64,000 nucleotides of DNA from Microbaculum marinisediminis (GTDB lineage Bacteria; Pseudomonadota; Alphaproteobacteria; Rhizobiales; Tepidamorphaceae): assembly GCF_025397915.1 (NCBI RefSeq), contig NZ_JALIDZ010000006.1, positions 124,001 through 188,000 of the forward strand, in the 5' to 3' direction. A program made the translations under genes and the position numbers. Shown piece by piece: positions 38,733 to 48,527 of the stretch (positions are counted from its first letter, which is position 1; every line of letters begins with the position of its first letter). The notes under the pieces are model-generated. The model made no database searches. It had not been told where the DNA came from and saw nothing but the letters and a program-made list of their open reading frames with translations.

Positions 38733-40019
38733 TCAGGCCGAGGCGAGGGCCTGGTCGAGATCGGCGATGATGTCTTCCTTGTCCTCGATGCCGACCGAGA
38801 GCCGGATCACGTCCGGACCGGCGCCCGCCGACGTCTTCTGCTGGTCGGAGAGCTGGCGGTGCGTGGTCGAGGCCGGATGGATGATCAGGCTGCGGGTGTC
38901 GCCGATATTGGCCAGGTGCGAGAACAGCTTGGTGCTCGACACCACCTTAACGCCGGCGTCGTATCCGCCCTTCACGCCGAAGGTGAACACCGCGCCGCCG
39001 CCCTTCGGGCAGTACTTCTGCTGAAGCGCGTGATAGCGGTCGCCCGCAAGGCCGGCATAGGACACCCACGCCACCTTCGGATGGCTCGACAGGTATTCGG
39101 CCACCGCCTGGGCATTGTCGCAATGGCGCTGCATGCGCAGCGACAGCGTCTCGATGCCGGTCAGGATCATGAACGCGTTGAACGGCGACAGGGCCGGGCC
39201 GAGGTCGCGCAGGCCGAGCACGCGGCAGGCGATGGCGAAGGCGAAGTTGCCGAAGGTCTCGCCGAGGATCATGCCCTGATAGGACTCGCAGGGCTCCGAA
39301 AGCGTGGGATAGCGGCCTTCACGCATCCAGTTGAAGGAGCCGCCGTCGACGATCAGGCCGCCGATCGAGTTGCCGTGACCGCCGAGGAACTTCGTCGCCG
39401 AGTGCACGACGATATCGGCGCCGTGCTCGAACGGCCGGCACAGATACGGCGTCGCCAGCGTATTGTCGACGATGAGCGGCACACCGGCGCGACGCGCCAC
39501 CTGGGCGATCGCCTCGATGTCGACCACGACGCCGCCCGGGTTGGCGACCGACTCTATGAAGATCGCCTTGGTCTTCGGCGTCACCGCCTTCTCGAAGCTG
39601 GCCGGGTCGGTGGAGTCGGCCCAGACCACGTGCCAGTCGAACTTCTTGAACGAATGGTTGAACTGGTTGATCGACCCCCCGTAGAGCTGGCCCCCGGCGA
39701 TGAACTCGTCCCCCGGCTGCAGCAGCGTGTGCATCACCAGCACCTGGGCGGCATGGCCAGAAGCCACCCCGAGCGCGGCGGTGCCGCCTTCGAGCGCGGC
39801 AATGCGTTCTTCCAGCACGGCGCAGGTCGGATTGCCGATGCGGCTGTAGATGTTACCGAAGGCCTGCAGACCGAACAGCGACGCGGCATGGTCGACGTCC
39901 TCGAACACGAAGGAGGTCGTCTGGTAGATTGGCGTCGCGCGCGAACCGGTCGTCGGATCGGGCTGGGCGCCCGCATGGATTGAAAGGGTGTTGAAGCCCG
40001 GCACGTGTTCTTCGCTCAT
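38733..40019 (-). CDS. metY: O-acetylhomoserine sulfhydrylase (aminocarboxypropyltransferase)
   Basis: PLP enzyme of the Cys/Met metabolism family making homocysteine from O-acetylhomoserine and sulfide. The 428-residue length is that of MetY rather than MetB/MetC/MetZ (about 385-400). Motifs are YSRIGNPTCAVLEERIAALE (58-77), VDNTLATPYLCRPFEHGAD (184-202) and the PLP lysine K210 in VVHSATKFLGGHG. I examined the 100-nt leader for a SAM-II riboswitch, which often precedes such genes in alphaproteobacteria, and did not find its conserved core. Convergent with ctaA. Confidence 0.92.
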   Translation of the reverse strand: MSEEHVPGFNTLSIHAGAQPDPTTGSRATPIYQTTSFVFEDVDHAASLFGLQAFGNIYSRIGNPTCAVLEERIAALEGGTAALGVASGHAAQVLVMHTLLQPGDEFIAGGQLYGGSINQFNHSFKKFDWHVVWADSTDPASFEKAVTPKTKAIFIESVANPGGVVVDIEAIAQVARRAGVPLIVDNTLATPYLCRPFEHGADIVVHSATKFLGGHGNSIGGLIVDGGSFNWMREGRYPTLSEPCESYQGMILGETFGNFAFAIACRVLGLRDLGPALSPFNAFMILTGIETLSLRMQRHCDNAQAVAEYLSSHPKVAWVSYAGLAGDRYHALQQKYCPKGGGAVFTFGVKGGYDAGVKVVSSTKLFSHLANIGDTRSLIIHPASTTHRQLSDQQKTSAGAGPDVIRLSVGIEDKEDIIADLDQALASA

Positions 40020-40121
40020 CGTCTTCCCTCATGGTGATTTTTCCGCGCCGGCAAACATCGGGCCGGGCAGATACTGATATGAATACTGGACAGTTGCCGC
40101 AGGGGCGTCAATTCATTCCTG

Positions 40122-40676
40122 CTAGGAAAGATTCCCATCTTTTTTCAAGGCCATACGTTGAATTCCTCCCACGGACAAAGTGGGACGCTTGCTGGAGACC
40201 GTACCCCGGTTGACGCCGGCCCAGGCGATCTCTCCGGACAGTCTGCCGTACTCGATCTTCGGGCACCGGTTCATGACGACCTTCAGTCCGGCGGCCTCCG
40301 CCTTCGCCGCGGCCGCGTCGTTGCGTACGCCAAGTTGCATCCAGATGACCTTCGGGAGCGGGCTGAGCGCCAGCGCCTCGTCGACGACGGCGGCGGCCGC
40401 CTCCGAGGCGCGGAAGATATCGACCATGTCGATCGCCTCGGGAACGTCGGCGAGGCTGGCATGGACCGTCTGTCCCAGGATTTCCTTGCCGGCCTGGCCG
40501 GGATTGATGGGGATGACGCGGTAGCCCTTTTCCAGGAGGTACTTCATCGCGAAGTAGCTGGGCCGGATGGAATTGGCGCTGGCCCCGACCATGGCGATGA
40601 CCTTGCACTCGTCGAGGATGCCGCGGATGTAGTCGTCGGAATAGCGATCGTGATTCATGGCCACTGCGGAGGTCAT
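40122..40676 (-). CDS. CoA-binding domain protein
   Basis: 184-residue protein consisting essentially of one CoA_binding Rossmann domain (YccU/YneT type). It has VIAMVGASANSIRPSYFAMKYLLEKGYRVIPINP (about 26-59) and later KVIWMQLGVRN and VVMNRCPKIEYGRL. Two starts are possible: ATG 40676, or ATG 40658 giving MNHDRY. Neither has a good SD; the longer one is listed. It lies just downstream of metY on the same strand. Members of this family bind CoA, but their biological role is not established. Confidence 0.88.
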   Translation of the reverse strand: MTSAVAMNHDRYSDDYIRGILDECKVIAMVGASANSIRPSYFAMKYLLEKGYRVIPINPGQAGKEILGQTVHASLADVPEAIDMVDIFRASEAAAAVVDEALALSPLPKVIWMQLGVRNDAAAAKAEAAGLKVVMNRCPKIEYGRLSGEIAWAGVNRGTVSSKRPTLSVGGIQRMALKKDGNLS

Positions 40677-40692
40677 GGGAGGGGGGGGAGGA

Positions 40693-41526
40693 CTACGACC
40701 CGGTCCAGACGGGTTTGCGTTTTTCGAGGAAGGCGCCGATGCCTTCCTCCGCGTCCCGCGCCAGCATGTTCTCGGTCATGACCCGGGCGGTGTACGCGTA
40801 GGCGTCCGCCAGCGGCATCTCGCGCTGGCGATAGAAGGCTTCCTTGCCGGTCTTCACCGTCAGCGGCGACTTGTCGGCGATCAGGCGCGCCAGCGCCATC
40901 GCCGCCTCGAGGGCCTGGCCTTCGGGCACCACCCGGTTGACGAGACCGATCGCCTCGGCGCGGCCCGCGTCCGCCATCTCGCCGGTCAGCAGCATTTCCA
41001 TGGCGTGCTTCGGCGACACGTTGCGGGTCAGCGCCACCATCGGCGTGGAGCAGAACAGACCGATATTGACGCCGGGCGTGGCGAACCGGGCGCCGGCGCC
41101 GGCGACCGCGAGGTCGCAGGTCGCAACGAGCTGGCAGCCCGCCGCCGTGGCGATGCCGTCGACCGCGGCGATGACCGGCTTGGGGCAGGCGACAATCGCC
41201 TGCATGACGGCGCTGCACTTGGCGAAGATGGTCGCGAAATAGGCCCGCCCGCGGTCGGCCTGCGCCCGCGCCTCGGTCATCTCGCGCAGGTCGTGGCCCG
41301 CGCAGAAGGCCGGCGGCGCGCCGGTCAGCACGACCGTCTTCGTCTCCGCGTCGTCGTGCAGGTCGGCGAAGGCGGCCGCCAGCGCGTCGAGCAGGCATTC
41401 GGCCAGGGCGTTGCGCGCGGCCGGCCGGTTGAGGGTGAGGACGGTGACGGCATCCTCGCGGCGGATAAGCAGCGGCGCGTCCGAGGATCCGTCGGTAGCC
41501 TTGTCGATCGTTTCGGCTGTCGACAT
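40693..41526 (-). CDS. Enoyl-CoA hydratase/isomerase family protein (ECHDC3-like)
   Basis: 277-residue crotonase-family protein. The oxyanion-hole segments are FCAGHDLREM (near 73-82) and AAVDGIATAAGCQLVATCDLAV (near 117-138), followed by FATPGVNIGLFCSTPMVALTRNV. The usual hydratase glutamate pair is not clearly present: the region around the second acidic position reads NIGLFCSTP. The sequence is closer to the ECHDC3-like branch, so hydratase activity is uncertain. The ATG at 41526 begins MSTAETIDK; upstream frame extension overlaps the next gene. It lies 16 bp from the CoA-binding gene, suggesting cotranscription. Confidence 0.85.
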   Translation of the reverse strand: MSTAETIDKATDGSSDAPLLIRREDAVTVLTLNRPAARNALAECLLDALAAAFADLHDDAETKTVVLTGAPPAFCAGHDLREMTEARAQADRGRAYFATIFAKCSAVMQAIVACPKPVIAAVDGIATAAGCQLVATCDLAVAGAGARFATPGVNIGLFCSTPMVALTRNVSPKHAMEMLLTGEMADAGRAEAIGLVNRVVPEGQALEAAMALARLIADKSPLTVKTGKEAFYRQREMPLADAYAYTARVMTENMLARDAEEGIGAFLEKRKPVWTGS

Positions 41527-41534
41527 GACCCGCG

Positions 41535-42128
41535 CTACTCGGAGTCGGCGATCTGCTTGATCTGGTCGGCGTATTGCGCGACGACCTCGATATTGCCCGC
41601 CGGCGGGCGCAGCTGGCTGATCTGCGCCATCTGCTGTTCGAGCATGCCGATGAGCTGGTCTTTCTGCTCCTTGGGGATCGACTTGTCGTTCTTGATCTGG
41701 TCGATCGCCTCGGCCATCTCGCTGTCGACGCTGCCGCCGCCTTCGCCGCGCTCGGCGAACGAATAGGCGAGCATCACCGAATAGGCGACCTGAACCCAAT
41801 CCTGGATCGACGCGATGCCGTGGTTCTGGATGATGCCTTCCATCTGCGCGCGGGCATCGGCGTATTGCGCGTATCCGGCGACCACGCTCGACGGATCCTC
41901 CGGGTCGACGTCCGCCTGGCCGTATTTCGCCTCGAGCTGCTGGCCGAGCGCATCCAGTTCGGGATAGCTGCCGATGAAGCCCTCCACGAGCTCCGGCGTG
42001 AGCTGGACCTGTGCCGGAAGCTGCTGGGTCTGCGCGCTGGCGGGCTGGGGCGCGGCAAGCGAAAGCAGTCCGAAACTGGCGGTAACCGTAGCAAGCGCGA
42101 AGGTGAGTCTGCGGAGCAGGACGATCAT
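41535..42128 (-). CDS. Exported hypothetical protein
   Basis: 197-residue protein with a clear signal peptide: MIVLLRRLTFALATVTASFG, hydrophobic to LLSLAA and a cleavage site near PASAQ. The mature part is acidic, Gln-rich and helical (LTPELVEGFIGSYPELDALGQQLEAKYG, then IKNDKSIPKEQKDQLIGMLEQQMAQISQL). No cysteine, lipobox or known domain is seen. It is 8 bp from the enoyl-CoA hydratase-like gene and on the same strand. Likely periplasmic. Function not recognised. Confidence 0.75.
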   Translation of the reverse strand: MIVLLRRLTFALATVTASFGLLSLAAPQPASAQTQQLPAQVQLTPELVEGFIGSYPELDALGQQLEAKYGQADVDPEDPSSVVAGYAQYADARAQMEGIIQNHGIASIQDWVQVAYSVMLAYSFAERGEGGGSVDSEMAEAIDQIKNDKSIPKEQKDQLIGMLEQQMAQISQLRPPAGNIEVVAQYADQIKQIADSE

Positions 42129-42274
42129 TTTATAGGGATCCTGGACTGTGCCGGTTCTTCTGGTTCAAATCCGATCGTTTTGAACGGCGCGGGCGCCGCC
42201 GGCCCTTGCCGCGGTGCCGACCGGCATGGCAAAGCAGGGGCCGGACGACTTCGACAGCAAAGCGGGGCAATCCT

Positions 42275-42718
42275 ATGGCGGACGTCGGCGAAACGCCACT
42301 GCGAATGACGGCGCGAGACGTCGAAGCCTTTCTGGACAGTGAATTTCCGCAGATGCAGCACGGTGGAAAATCCTACGGGATCGAATCCGTGCGCCCGCTC
42401 GGCGCCGTGGTGCGGATGGACTTTCACGACAAGCATGTTCGCCCCGGCGGAACCATTTCCGGCCCCGCGATGATGGGGCTCGCCGACTATGCGATGTATG
42501 TGGCGCTTCTCGCCAATATCGGCCCGGTCGCGCTGGCGGTGACCACCAACCTGTCGATCAATTTCCTGAGAAAGCCCGCCCCTGTCGACATGCTGGCCGA
42601 CTGCACGATCATCAAGCTCGGCAAGCGGCTCGCCGTCGGCGAGGTGGCGCTTTTCTCCGAAGGCTCCGACGAGATGGTGTCGCATGCGGTGCTGACCTAT
42701 TCGATCCCCAGCGAATAA
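42275..42718 (+). CDS. PaaI/YbgC-type hotdog thioesterase
   Basis: 147-residue single hotdog-fold domain. Family features are RMDFHDKHVRPGGTISGPAMMGLADYAMYVAL (about 49-80), with the central helix beginning after the GG and the catalytic-site acidic residue in GLADYAMY, followed by AVTTNLSINFLRKPAPVDMLADC. It probably hydrolyses an acyl- or phenylacetyl-type CoA thioester; the substrate is unknown. The ATG at 42275 follows GCGGGGCAA; 23 additional upstream codons are Arg-rich and unlikely. A short hairpin follows the stop. Confidence 0.85.
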   Translation: MADVGETPLRMTARDVEAFLDSEFPQMQHGGKSYGIESVRPLGAVVRMDFHDKHVRPGGTISGPAMMGLADYAMYVALLANIGPVALAVTTNLSINFLRKPAPVDMLADCTIIKLGKRLAVGEVALFSEGSDEMVSHAVLTYSIPSE

Positions 42719-42720
42719 TG

Positions 42721-42736
42721 CGGTAATATGTTACCG
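42721..42736. promoter_or_regulatory. Short hairpin after the thioesterase gene
   Basis: CGGTAA-TATG-TTACCG is a perfect 6-4-6 inverted repeat two bases after the stop codon, followed by TATTTCT. It is a weak terminator at best; an operator for the rplM promoter downstream is an alternative. Confidence 0.4.
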
Positions 42737-42793
42737 TATTTCTAAGGCGTTGTGTTTGTTGGTGAATTTTCACGACATCCGGGCAATAAGAAC

Positions 42794-42822
42794 TTGACCG
42801 CGATCCGTCCGAAAGATACATA
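42794..42822 (+). promoter_or_regulatory. Probable rplM-rpsI promoter
   Basis: TTGACC at 42794-42799 and TACATA at 42817-42822 are separated by 17 bp, a good match to the alphaproteobacterial housekeeping promoter. The predicted start is about 85 nt ahead of the rplM ATG, leaving room for a leader RNA. The leader contains AGGCGCCT-type symmetric sequence at 42837-42844, but I cannot assign it to a known r-protein leader. Confidence 0.55.
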
Positions 42823-42913
42823 CCCTTCCCGATAGAGGCGCCTTGGACAGGCGTCGTTTTGCATGCGCTCCTCGGCCTTGGTCCGGTGGACGCTTCATCC
42901 GACAGGTGAATTC

Positions 42914-43378
42914 ATGAAGACCTATTCGGCGAAACCGGCCGAGGTGGAAAAGCAGTGGGTCGTGATCGACGCCGACGGTCTCGTCGTCGGCCGTCTCGCC
43001 GCGCTGATCGCCACCCGGCTTCGCGGCAAGCACAAGGCGACGTTTACCCCGCATGTCGATTGCGGCGACAATGTCGTGGTCGTCAACGCGGACAAGGTGG
43101 TGCTCACCGGCCGCAAGCGCGACAACAAGACCTACTACTGGCACACCGGCTATCCCGGCGGCATCAAGGAGCGCACCGCGGCCAAGATCCTCGACGGCAA
43201 GCACCCCGAGCGGGTGGTCGAGAAGGCCGTTGAGCGCATGCTGCCGCGCGGACCGCTCGGCCGTCAGCAGATGAAGAACCTCCGGGTCTATGCCGGCCCG
43301 AACCATCCCCACGAGGCGCAGCAGCCCGTCGCCCTCGACGTGGCCTCCCTCAATTCGAAGAACGTCAGGAGCCAGTGA
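42914..43378 (+). CDS. rplM: 50S ribosomal protein L13
   Basis: 154-residue ribosomal protein. It begins [20 protein letters not shown], followed by [20 protein letters not shown] (near 24-43), [16 protein letters not shown] and [20 protein letters not shown]. The ATG at 42914 is chosen by the family N-terminus and the GACAGGTG SD region; 17 further upstream codons are leader. It is followed 2 nt later by rpsI, the near-universal L13-S9 operon. Confidence 0.97.
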   Translation: MKTYSAKPAEVEKQWVVIDADGLVVGRLAALIATRLRGKHKATFTPHVDCGDNVVVVNADKVVLTGRKRDNKTYYWHTGYPGGIKERTAAKILDGKHPERVVEKAVERMLPRGPLGRQQMKNLRVYAGPNHPHEAQQPVALDVASLNSKNVRSQ

Positions 43379-43380
43379 CC

Positions 43381-43866
43381 ATGAGCGAGCAGGAACTCCA
43401 GTCGCTCGAGGAGCTCGGCGGCGCCCTTGGACAGGGCGAGGCGAACGAGGCCCCGGTTTACGAGCAGAAGCTCGATGCGCAGGGCCGCGCCTATGCCACC
43501 GGCAAGCGGAAGAACGCGATCGCCCGTGTCTGGATCAAGCCGGGCTCCGGCGTGATCACGGTCAACGGCCGCGATTTCGAGAAGTACTTCGCGCGCCCGG
43601 TGCTGCGCATGGTGCTGCAGCAGCCGCTGGTCGCGGCCAACCGGCAGAACCAGTACGACGTCGTCTGCACGGTGACGGGCGGTGGCCTGTCGGGCCAGGC
43701 CGGCGCGGTGCGGCACGGCGTTTCCAAGGCGCTGACCCACTTCGAGCCCGAACTGCGGTCCGTCCTGAAGAAGGGCGGCTTCCTGACCCGCGACTCGCGC
43801 GTCGTCGAGCGTAAGAAGTACGGTAAGGCCAAGGCCCGCCGTAGCTTCCAGTTCTCGAAGCGCTGA
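43381..43866 (+). CDS. rpsI: 30S ribosomal protein S9
   Basis: 161-residue ribosomal protein. The first 35 residues are an acidic, Glu-rich extension common in alphaproteobacteria. The core starts [20 protein letters not shown] (about 38-57) and ends with the invariant basic tail [22 protein letters not shown] at 43367-43371 fits the ATG at 43381 better than the GTG at 43375. A terminator follows. Confidence 0.97.
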   Translation: MSEQELQSLEELGGALGQGEANEAPVYEQKLDAQGRAYATGKRKNAIARVWIKPGSGVITVNGRDFEKYFARPVLRMVLQQPLVAANRQNQYDVVCTVTGGGLSGQAGAVRHGVSKALTHFEPELRSVLKKGGFLTRDSRVVERKKYGKAKARRSFQFSKR

Positions 43867-43895
43867 CCCGCGGGGCAGGCAGCGCAAGGCTATCG

Positions 43896-43926
43896 GAAGG
43901 GCGCCCTCGGGGCGCCCTTCTTGTTT
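43896..43926 (+). terminator. Intrinsic terminator after rpsI
   Basis: Stem GAAGGGCGCC (43896-43905) pairs with GGCGCCCTTC (43911-43920) across CTCGG, followed by TTGTTTT. Closes the rplM-rpsI operon, 29 bp after the stop. Confidence 0.9.
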
Positions 43927-44014
43927 TACGGCAGAAAAATCCATCGTCCTTGGCTTCATGGCCCGCAAGACCGGAGCGTGGGCCTGGAATGCGATGCAGG
44001 AAACGGAGACAGAC

Positions 44015-45043
44015 ATGACCATGACGAAGGTCGCGATCCTCGGCGCCAGCGGTTACACCGGAGCGGAGCTCGTCCGCCTGATCGCGCGCCACCCGTCCCT
44101 GCAGATCGCCGCCTTGACCGCCGACCGAAAGGCCGGCCAGGCGATGGCGGACGTCTTCCCGCATCTTGCGATCCTCGACCTGCCGCCGTTGACCACCATC
44201 GACGAGGTCGACTGGTCGGGCGTCGACGCGGTGTTCTGCGCGCTGCCGCACGCGACCACCCAGAAGGTCATCGCCGGCCTGCCGGAGCGGCTCAAGGTCG
44301 TCGACCTGTCGGCCGATTTCCGGCTCGAGGATCCGGAGGCATACAAGACTTGGTACGGCCACGAGCACGCCGAGACGGCGCTGCAGAAGCAGGTCGTCTA
44401 CGGTCTGCCCGAGTTCTATCGCGACAGCATCAAGGGCGCGCGGATCGTCGCCAACACCGGCTGCTACGTCGCCACCGCGCTGATCCCGCTGATCCCGATC
44501 CTGAAGGCGGGGCTCGCCGATCCGGACTGGATCGTCATCGACGCGAAGTCGGGTGCCTCCGGGGCTGGCAGGGCGGCAAAGGAAGCCAATCTCTTCACCG
44601 AGGTGTCGGAAGGCTTCCACGCCTATTCGGTCGCCGGGCATCGTCACATGGGCGAGATCGATCAGGAGCTGTCGAAGGCCGCCGGCCGGCCGGTGGTGGC
44701 GAGCTTCACACCGCATCTTCTGCCGCAGAACAGGGGCATTCTGGCAACGACCTATCTGAAGGGTGAGGCGGACACGATCCATGCCCATCTGGCGGAACGG
44801 TTTGCCGACGAGCCTTTCGTCCACGTGCTGCCCTACGGCAAGGTGCCGGCGACGCGGCATGTGCGCGGCTCCAACCACTGCCTGATCGGCGTCGTCGCCG
44901 ACCGTCAGCCGGGCCGCACCATCGTCATCTCGGTGCTCGACAACCTGGTGAAGGGCGCCAGCGGCCAGGCGATCCAGAACATGAACCTGATGTTGGGACT
45001 GCCGGAGACGACCGGCTTGGAGCAGGTTCCCCTGTTTCCGTGA
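44015..45043 (+). CDS. argC: N-acetyl-gamma-glutamyl-phosphate reductase
   Basis: NADPH-dependent third step of arginine synthesis. The 342-residue product has the nucleotide-binding [21 protein letters not shown] (7-27), the catalytic cysteine C150 in [10 protein letters not shown], and [14 protein letters not shown] and [20 protein letters not shown]-type C-terminal motifs (here [20 protein letters not shown]). The ATG at 44015 follows GGAG at 44005-44008; ATG 44021 would drop two residues. The rpsI-argC linkage is common in Hyphomicrobiales. Confidence 0.96.
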   Translation: MTMTKVAILGASGYTGAELVRLIARHPSLQIAALTADRKAGQAMADVFPHLAILDLPPLTTIDEVDWSGVDAVFCALPHATTQKVIAGLPERLKVVDLSADFRLEDPEAYKTWYGHEHAETALQKQVVYGLPEFYRDSIKGARIVANTGCYVATALIPLIPILKAGLADPDWIVIDAKSGASGAGRAAKEANLFTEVSEGFHAYSVAGHRHMGEIDQELSKAAGRPVVASFTPHLLPQNRGILATTYLKGEADTIHAHLAERFADEPFVHVLPYGKVPATRHVRGSNHCLIGVVADRQPGRTIVISVLDNLVKGASGQAIQNMNLMLGLPETTGLEQVPLFP

Positions 45044-45078
45044 TATGGCGGTGCCCGTGAGACGGCGGATGCGCCGTC

Positions 45079-45921
45079 TCAAAGCCTGAGCAGGACCAGA
45101 CCGGCAAGCACCACGGCGACGGACAGCATCCGCGCCGTGGTCAGCTTCTCGCCCAGGAAAACGACCCCGATCACAACCGCCATGACGACGCTGGTCTCGC
45201 GCAGGGCGGCGACCAGCGCGATCGGGGCCACCGTCATCGCCCAGATGACGATCGCGTAGGCGACGATCGACAGGGCGCCGGCGAGGAGCCCGGCCTTCCA
45301 GTTCTCCGCGAACATCGCGCCGACGCCGCGCCCGCGCACAAGCACCGCGTAGAACAGCAGCGGAAAGCCGTCGAGCACGAACAGCCAGGCGGTATAGGCG
45401 AGCGCGTCGCCGGCCGTCCGCGCGCCGAGGCCGTCCGAAATCGTGTATCCGCCGATGAACAGCGAGGTCGTCAGCGCGTAGACGGCGCCCTTGGGCGCCT
45501 CCATCAGCACCCTGAGACCGCGGTCGAAGGTGAGGGCGATGATGCCGACGCCCAGCACGATGACGCCGAGCACTTTCAGCGGCCCCAGCGCCTCGCCGAC
45601 GATGAACAGGCTCGCAACCAGCGTGATCAGCGGCGCGGTGCCACGCGCCAGCGGATAGACCTTGCCGAGCTCGCCATGCTGGTAGGCGTTGGCGAGGAAG
45701 GCGTTGTAGCCGATATGCAGGAGCATCGACGCCATCAGCCACGGCCATGCGTCGGCGGGGGGAAACGGCAGGAGCACGACGCCGGGCAGGGCGATCAGCG
45801 CGCCGAAGGTGGCCAGCAGCGTCACCACCGCCAGCCGGTCGCCCTTGATACGGACGATCGCGTTCCAGCTTGCGTGCAGCACGGCGGACAGCAGGACGAG
45901 GAGGGCGACGGAGAGGGACAC
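45079..45921 (-). CDS. EamA/DMT-superfamily transporter
   Basis: 280-residue inner-membrane protein with ten hydrophobic segments arranged as two EamA repeats (about 1-140 and 150-280). Diagnostic pieces are HASWNAIVRIKGD (16-28) after TM1, and NAYQHGELGKVYPLARGTAPLITL ahead of a later helix. Near the C-terminus ETSVVMAVVIGVVFLGEKLT matches the second repeat's conserved (E)xxxxxxxxxxxLGE(x) pattern. Convergent with argC and apparently monocistronic. The substrate (often an amino acid or metabolite) is unknown. Confidence 0.88.
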   Translation of the reverse strand: MSLSVALLVLLSAVLHASWNAIVRIKGDRLAVVTLLATFGALIALPGVVLLPFPPADAWPWLMASMLLHIGYNAFLANAYQHGELGKVYPLARGTAPLITLVASLFIVGEALGPLKVLGVIVLGVGIIALTFDRGLRVLMEAPKGAVYALTTSLFIGGYTISDGLGARTAGDALAYTAWLFVLDGFPLLFYAVLVRGRGVGAMFAENWKAGLLAGALSIVAYAIVIWAMTVAPIALVAALRETSVVMAVVIGVVFLGEKLTTARMLSVAVVLAGLVLLRL

Positions 45922-46009
45922 GGCACGAGCGCGAAAGACGAGGTCGCGCTAACCTATACCGTCGTCATCAAACTGTCACAAATGTCTTGCGCGCAGGGGA
46001 GGCCTGCGT

Positions 46010-47815
46010 TCAGCTCTTCACCTTGACGTAGCGGCCGGGGGCGTCCTCGATCGGTTTGTATTTCCGGTTGCCCGGCGCGCGCGCCTTGACTTGTTCCTTG
46101 CTTAGCCTGGAGACCCACGCCTGCCAGTCCGGCCACCACGATCCGGGGTGCTCCTTCGCCTTCGCCAGCCACGCATCGATTTCGCCGGCCGGCTTCGTGC
46201 CGGTCCAGTACTGATACTTCCTCTTGTCCGGCGGGTTGACCACGCCGGCGATGTGACCCGATCCGGCCAGAACGAAGCGCACCGGTCCGCCGAAGCAGCG
46301 CGAGCCCAGAAACACCGATTTCGCCGGCGCGATATGGTCTTCCTTTGTCGCCAGGTTGTAGACTGGGATCTTCACCTTCTTCAGGTCGAGCCTCACCCCG
46401 GCGATTTCCATCTCGCCGCGCGACAGCCGGTTCTCCAGGTAGCAGTTGCGCAGGTAGAAGCTGTGGTTCGCCGCCGGCAGGTGGGTGGAATCGGAGTTCC
46501 AGTAGAGCAGGTCGAAGGGGAAGGGCGCGCGCCCGCGCAGGTAGTTGTTGACCACATAGGGCCAGATCAGGTCGTTGGATCTGAGCAGGTTGAAGGCGGT
46601 CGCCATGCGCCGGCCCTCCAGATAGCCGCGATCGGCCATGTCCTCCTCGACCGCGCGGACCTGGGCCTCGTCGACGAACACCTTCAGGTCGCCGGCATGG
46701 GTGAAGTCGACCTGGGTGGTCAGGAAGGTGGCGCTGGCGAAGCGGGTGTCGCCGGTCTCGGCCAGGTAGGCGAGGGTCGCCGCCAGCAGCGTCCCGCCGA
46801 CGCAATAGCCGCCGACATTGACCTTGTCCTCCCCGGTGATGTCGCAGACCACGTCGAGCGCGGTGAGGATGCCCTCCTTCATGTATTCCTCGAAGGACTT
46901 GCGCGCGAGCCGCCCGTCGGGATTGACCCAGGAGATGCAGAAGACCGTGTGGCCCTGTTCGACGAGCCAGTGGAACAGCGATTTCTCCGGTCTCAAATCG
47001 AGGATGTAGAACTTGTTGATCCACGGCGGCACCATCAGGAACGGCCGCTTGTAGACCGTCTTGGTCGCCGGCGCGTACTGGATGAGCTGCATCAGCTCGT
47101 TCTCGAACACCACCTTTCCCGGCGAGAGCGCCAGGTTCTTGCCGACCTCGAAACCGGCCGGGTCCGACTGGCGGATCTTCAGCTCGCCCTTGCCCAGCTT
47201 GATGTCCTCGGCGAGCATCTTCATGCCGCGCACCAGGTTGTCGCCGTTGGACTCGAGCGTTTCCTGCAGCAGCTCCGGATTGGTCAGCACGAAGTTGGAC
47301 GGCGAGATCGCGTTGGCGATCTGGCGCACGTAGAACCGCGCCTTGTGGCGCGTGTGCTCGTCGATGTCCTGAGTCTCCTCCACGAGCGTTTCCGCCCAGC
47401 GCGCCGTCAGCAGATAGGCCTGCTTGAGGAAGTCGAACATCGGGTGCCGGTGCCACTCGGGCGCGGCGAACCGCTTGTCGCCGCGGTCCGGCTCCGCCAC
47501 CGGCTCGGCATCCTCGCCGGCCATGCGCCGCAGCGCCTGCGTCCACAGGGTCAGGTATCCCGACCACAGCCGGTTCTGCGCCTCCATCGCCTTGCGCGGA
47601 TCGGAGAGCCATTTCTCCGCGATCTGCGACAGCGTCTTGGCGGCGTGGTTCATCTCCTCGGCGAAGATGAGCTTGGCCTCGCCCTTCTCGCTGCCCTCGA
47701 ACATGGCGGCAAACGCCTTGCCGCCTTCCTCGGTGAGCTGGGCCATGTTCTGCGCGAACGCTTCCGGGTCGCGGATCGTGAAGCTCTGGTCCGGGTTTCT
47801 CGTCGTATCGTCCAT
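46010..47815 (-). CDS. phaC: Class I poly(3-hydroxyalkanoate) synthase
   Basis: Polymerises (R)-3-hydroxyacyl-CoA into polyhydroxyalkanoate granules. The 601-residue length and N-terminal domain ([18 protein letters not shown], 81-98) fit class I. The alpha/beta hydrolase core has [12 protein letters not shown] (263-274), the lipase-like box [10 protein letters not shown] with catalytic C338, and [19 protein letters not shown] carrying the catalytic Asp. The His is in [13 protein letters not shown]. No phasin, phaA or phaB is adjacent. It is divergent from the lipoprotein gene, sharing a 211-bp gap that includes TTGACA at 47890. Confidence 0.96.
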   Translation of the reverse strand: MDDTTRNPDQSFTIRDPEAFAQNMAQLTEEGGKAFAAMFEGSEKGEAKLIFAEEMNHAAKTLSQIAEKWLSDPRKAMEAQNRLWSGYLTLWTQALRRMAGEDAEPVAEPDRGDKRFAAPEWHRHPMFDFLKQAYLLTARWAETLVEETQDIDEHTRHKARFYVRQIANAISPSNFVLTNPELLQETLESNGDNLVRGMKMLAEDIKLGKGELKIRQSDPAGFEVGKNLALSPGKVVFENELMQLIQYAPATKTVYKRPFLMVPPWINKFYILDLRPEKSLFHWLVEQGHTVFCISWVNPDGRLARKSFEEYMKEGILTALDVVCDITGEDKVNVGGYCVGGTLLAATLAYLAETGDTRFASATFLTTQVDFTHAGDLKVFVDEAQVRAVEEDMADRGYLEGRRMATAFNLLRSNDLIWPYVVNNYLRGRAPFPFDLLYWNSDSTHLPAANHSFYLRNCYLENRLSRGEMEIAGVRLDLKKVKIPVYNLATKEDHIAPAKSVFLGSRCFGGPVRFVLAGSGHIAGVVNPPDKRKYQYWTGTKPAGEIDAWLAKAKEHPGSWWPDWQAWVSRLSKEQVKARAPGNRKYKPIEDAPGRYVKVKS

Positions 47816-48026
47816 GAGTAGCGCGGCCTCTGTTTCCGAACCGGGGGTTCGCGATTCATCCTAACATGACGAGGCGTTGCGTCGCCGTTTTGACATATTG
47901 GATTTGTACCGCGAATTGCCACAGCCCGGGCACATCAGTTAAGCCATGATTTACCATCCCTCGTCAGTTTGCCAGCGAACCAGGCGGCGAGGGTGCCTCG
48001 GGCCGGGATGTTTGGACACGCGGGTC

Positions 48027-48527
48027 ATGAAAACCACAGCTTTTGCGGGCCTGGCGGGTGCGGGCCGGGCGGGGCGCCTGCTGCGTGCCGGCCCTCTGCT
48101 GCTTGCCGGCATCGCGGTGCTGGCCCTGGCCGGCTGCGAGAACGGACCGGACCTGGACCGGCTGGCGCCGACGATGCCGAAGCTGACTGCGGAAGTGCCG
48201 GAGAGCAGGCATCCGGAATCGAAGAACGGCCAGTTCCCCAACATCAACAATGCGCCGGACCGCCCTTCGGTGGTGCATTCCGAGTCGGAGTTGAAGGAGA
48301 TCGAAAAGTCTCTTGAAGCCGACGGCAGCGCGCATGTTAAAGAAGCCGTCAGCAAGATCACCGGCGCGCCGCCGGAGCAGGACAGTGAGGACAAGGCCGA
48401 CGAGGGCAAGAAGGCCGACAAGAAGCCCGCCGCCGGCAAGTCCCCCGGCAAGTCTGGCGACACGTCGGATGCCGGTTCTGGCGGCAAACCGCTTTCGCTG
48501 ACACCGCCCGCGGATGATCCATCATGA
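48027..48527 (+). CDS. Putative lipoprotein with charged repetitive tail
   Basis: 166-residue predicted lipoprotein. The signal sequence is Gly/Ala/Leu-rich, with lipobox LAGC near C34 (VLALAGCENG). The mature part contains NGQFPNINNAPDRPSVVHSE, then a disordered Lys/Asp/Ala/Ser-rich tail. The ATG at 48027 is chosen so that the signal peptide is N-terminal. The stop overlaps the aminotransferase start by 4 nt (ATGA), so the two are coupled although their jobs look unrelated. No domain recognised; a similar small lipoprotein precedes this aminotransferase in related genomes, from memory. Confidence 0.78.
   Translation: MKTTAFAGLAGAGRAGRLLRAGPLLLAGIAVLALAGCENGPDLDRLAPTMPKLTAEVPESRHPESKNGQFPNINNAPDRPSVVHSESELKEIEKSLEADGSAHVKEAVSKITGAPPEQDSEDKADEGKKADKKPAAGKSPGKSGDTSDAGSGGKPLSLTPPADDPS

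Noticed and set aside
40020-40121. SAM-II riboswitch upstream of metY
   Set aside because: SAM-II elements often precede methionine genes in alphaproteobacteria. I read the reverse complement of this leader and did not find the conserved pseudoknot core, so no riboswitch is called.
43562-45748. 728-codon minus-strand frame over rpsI and argC
   Set aside because: Covers two certain genes antisense and part of the EamA gene in another frame; no domain is seen.
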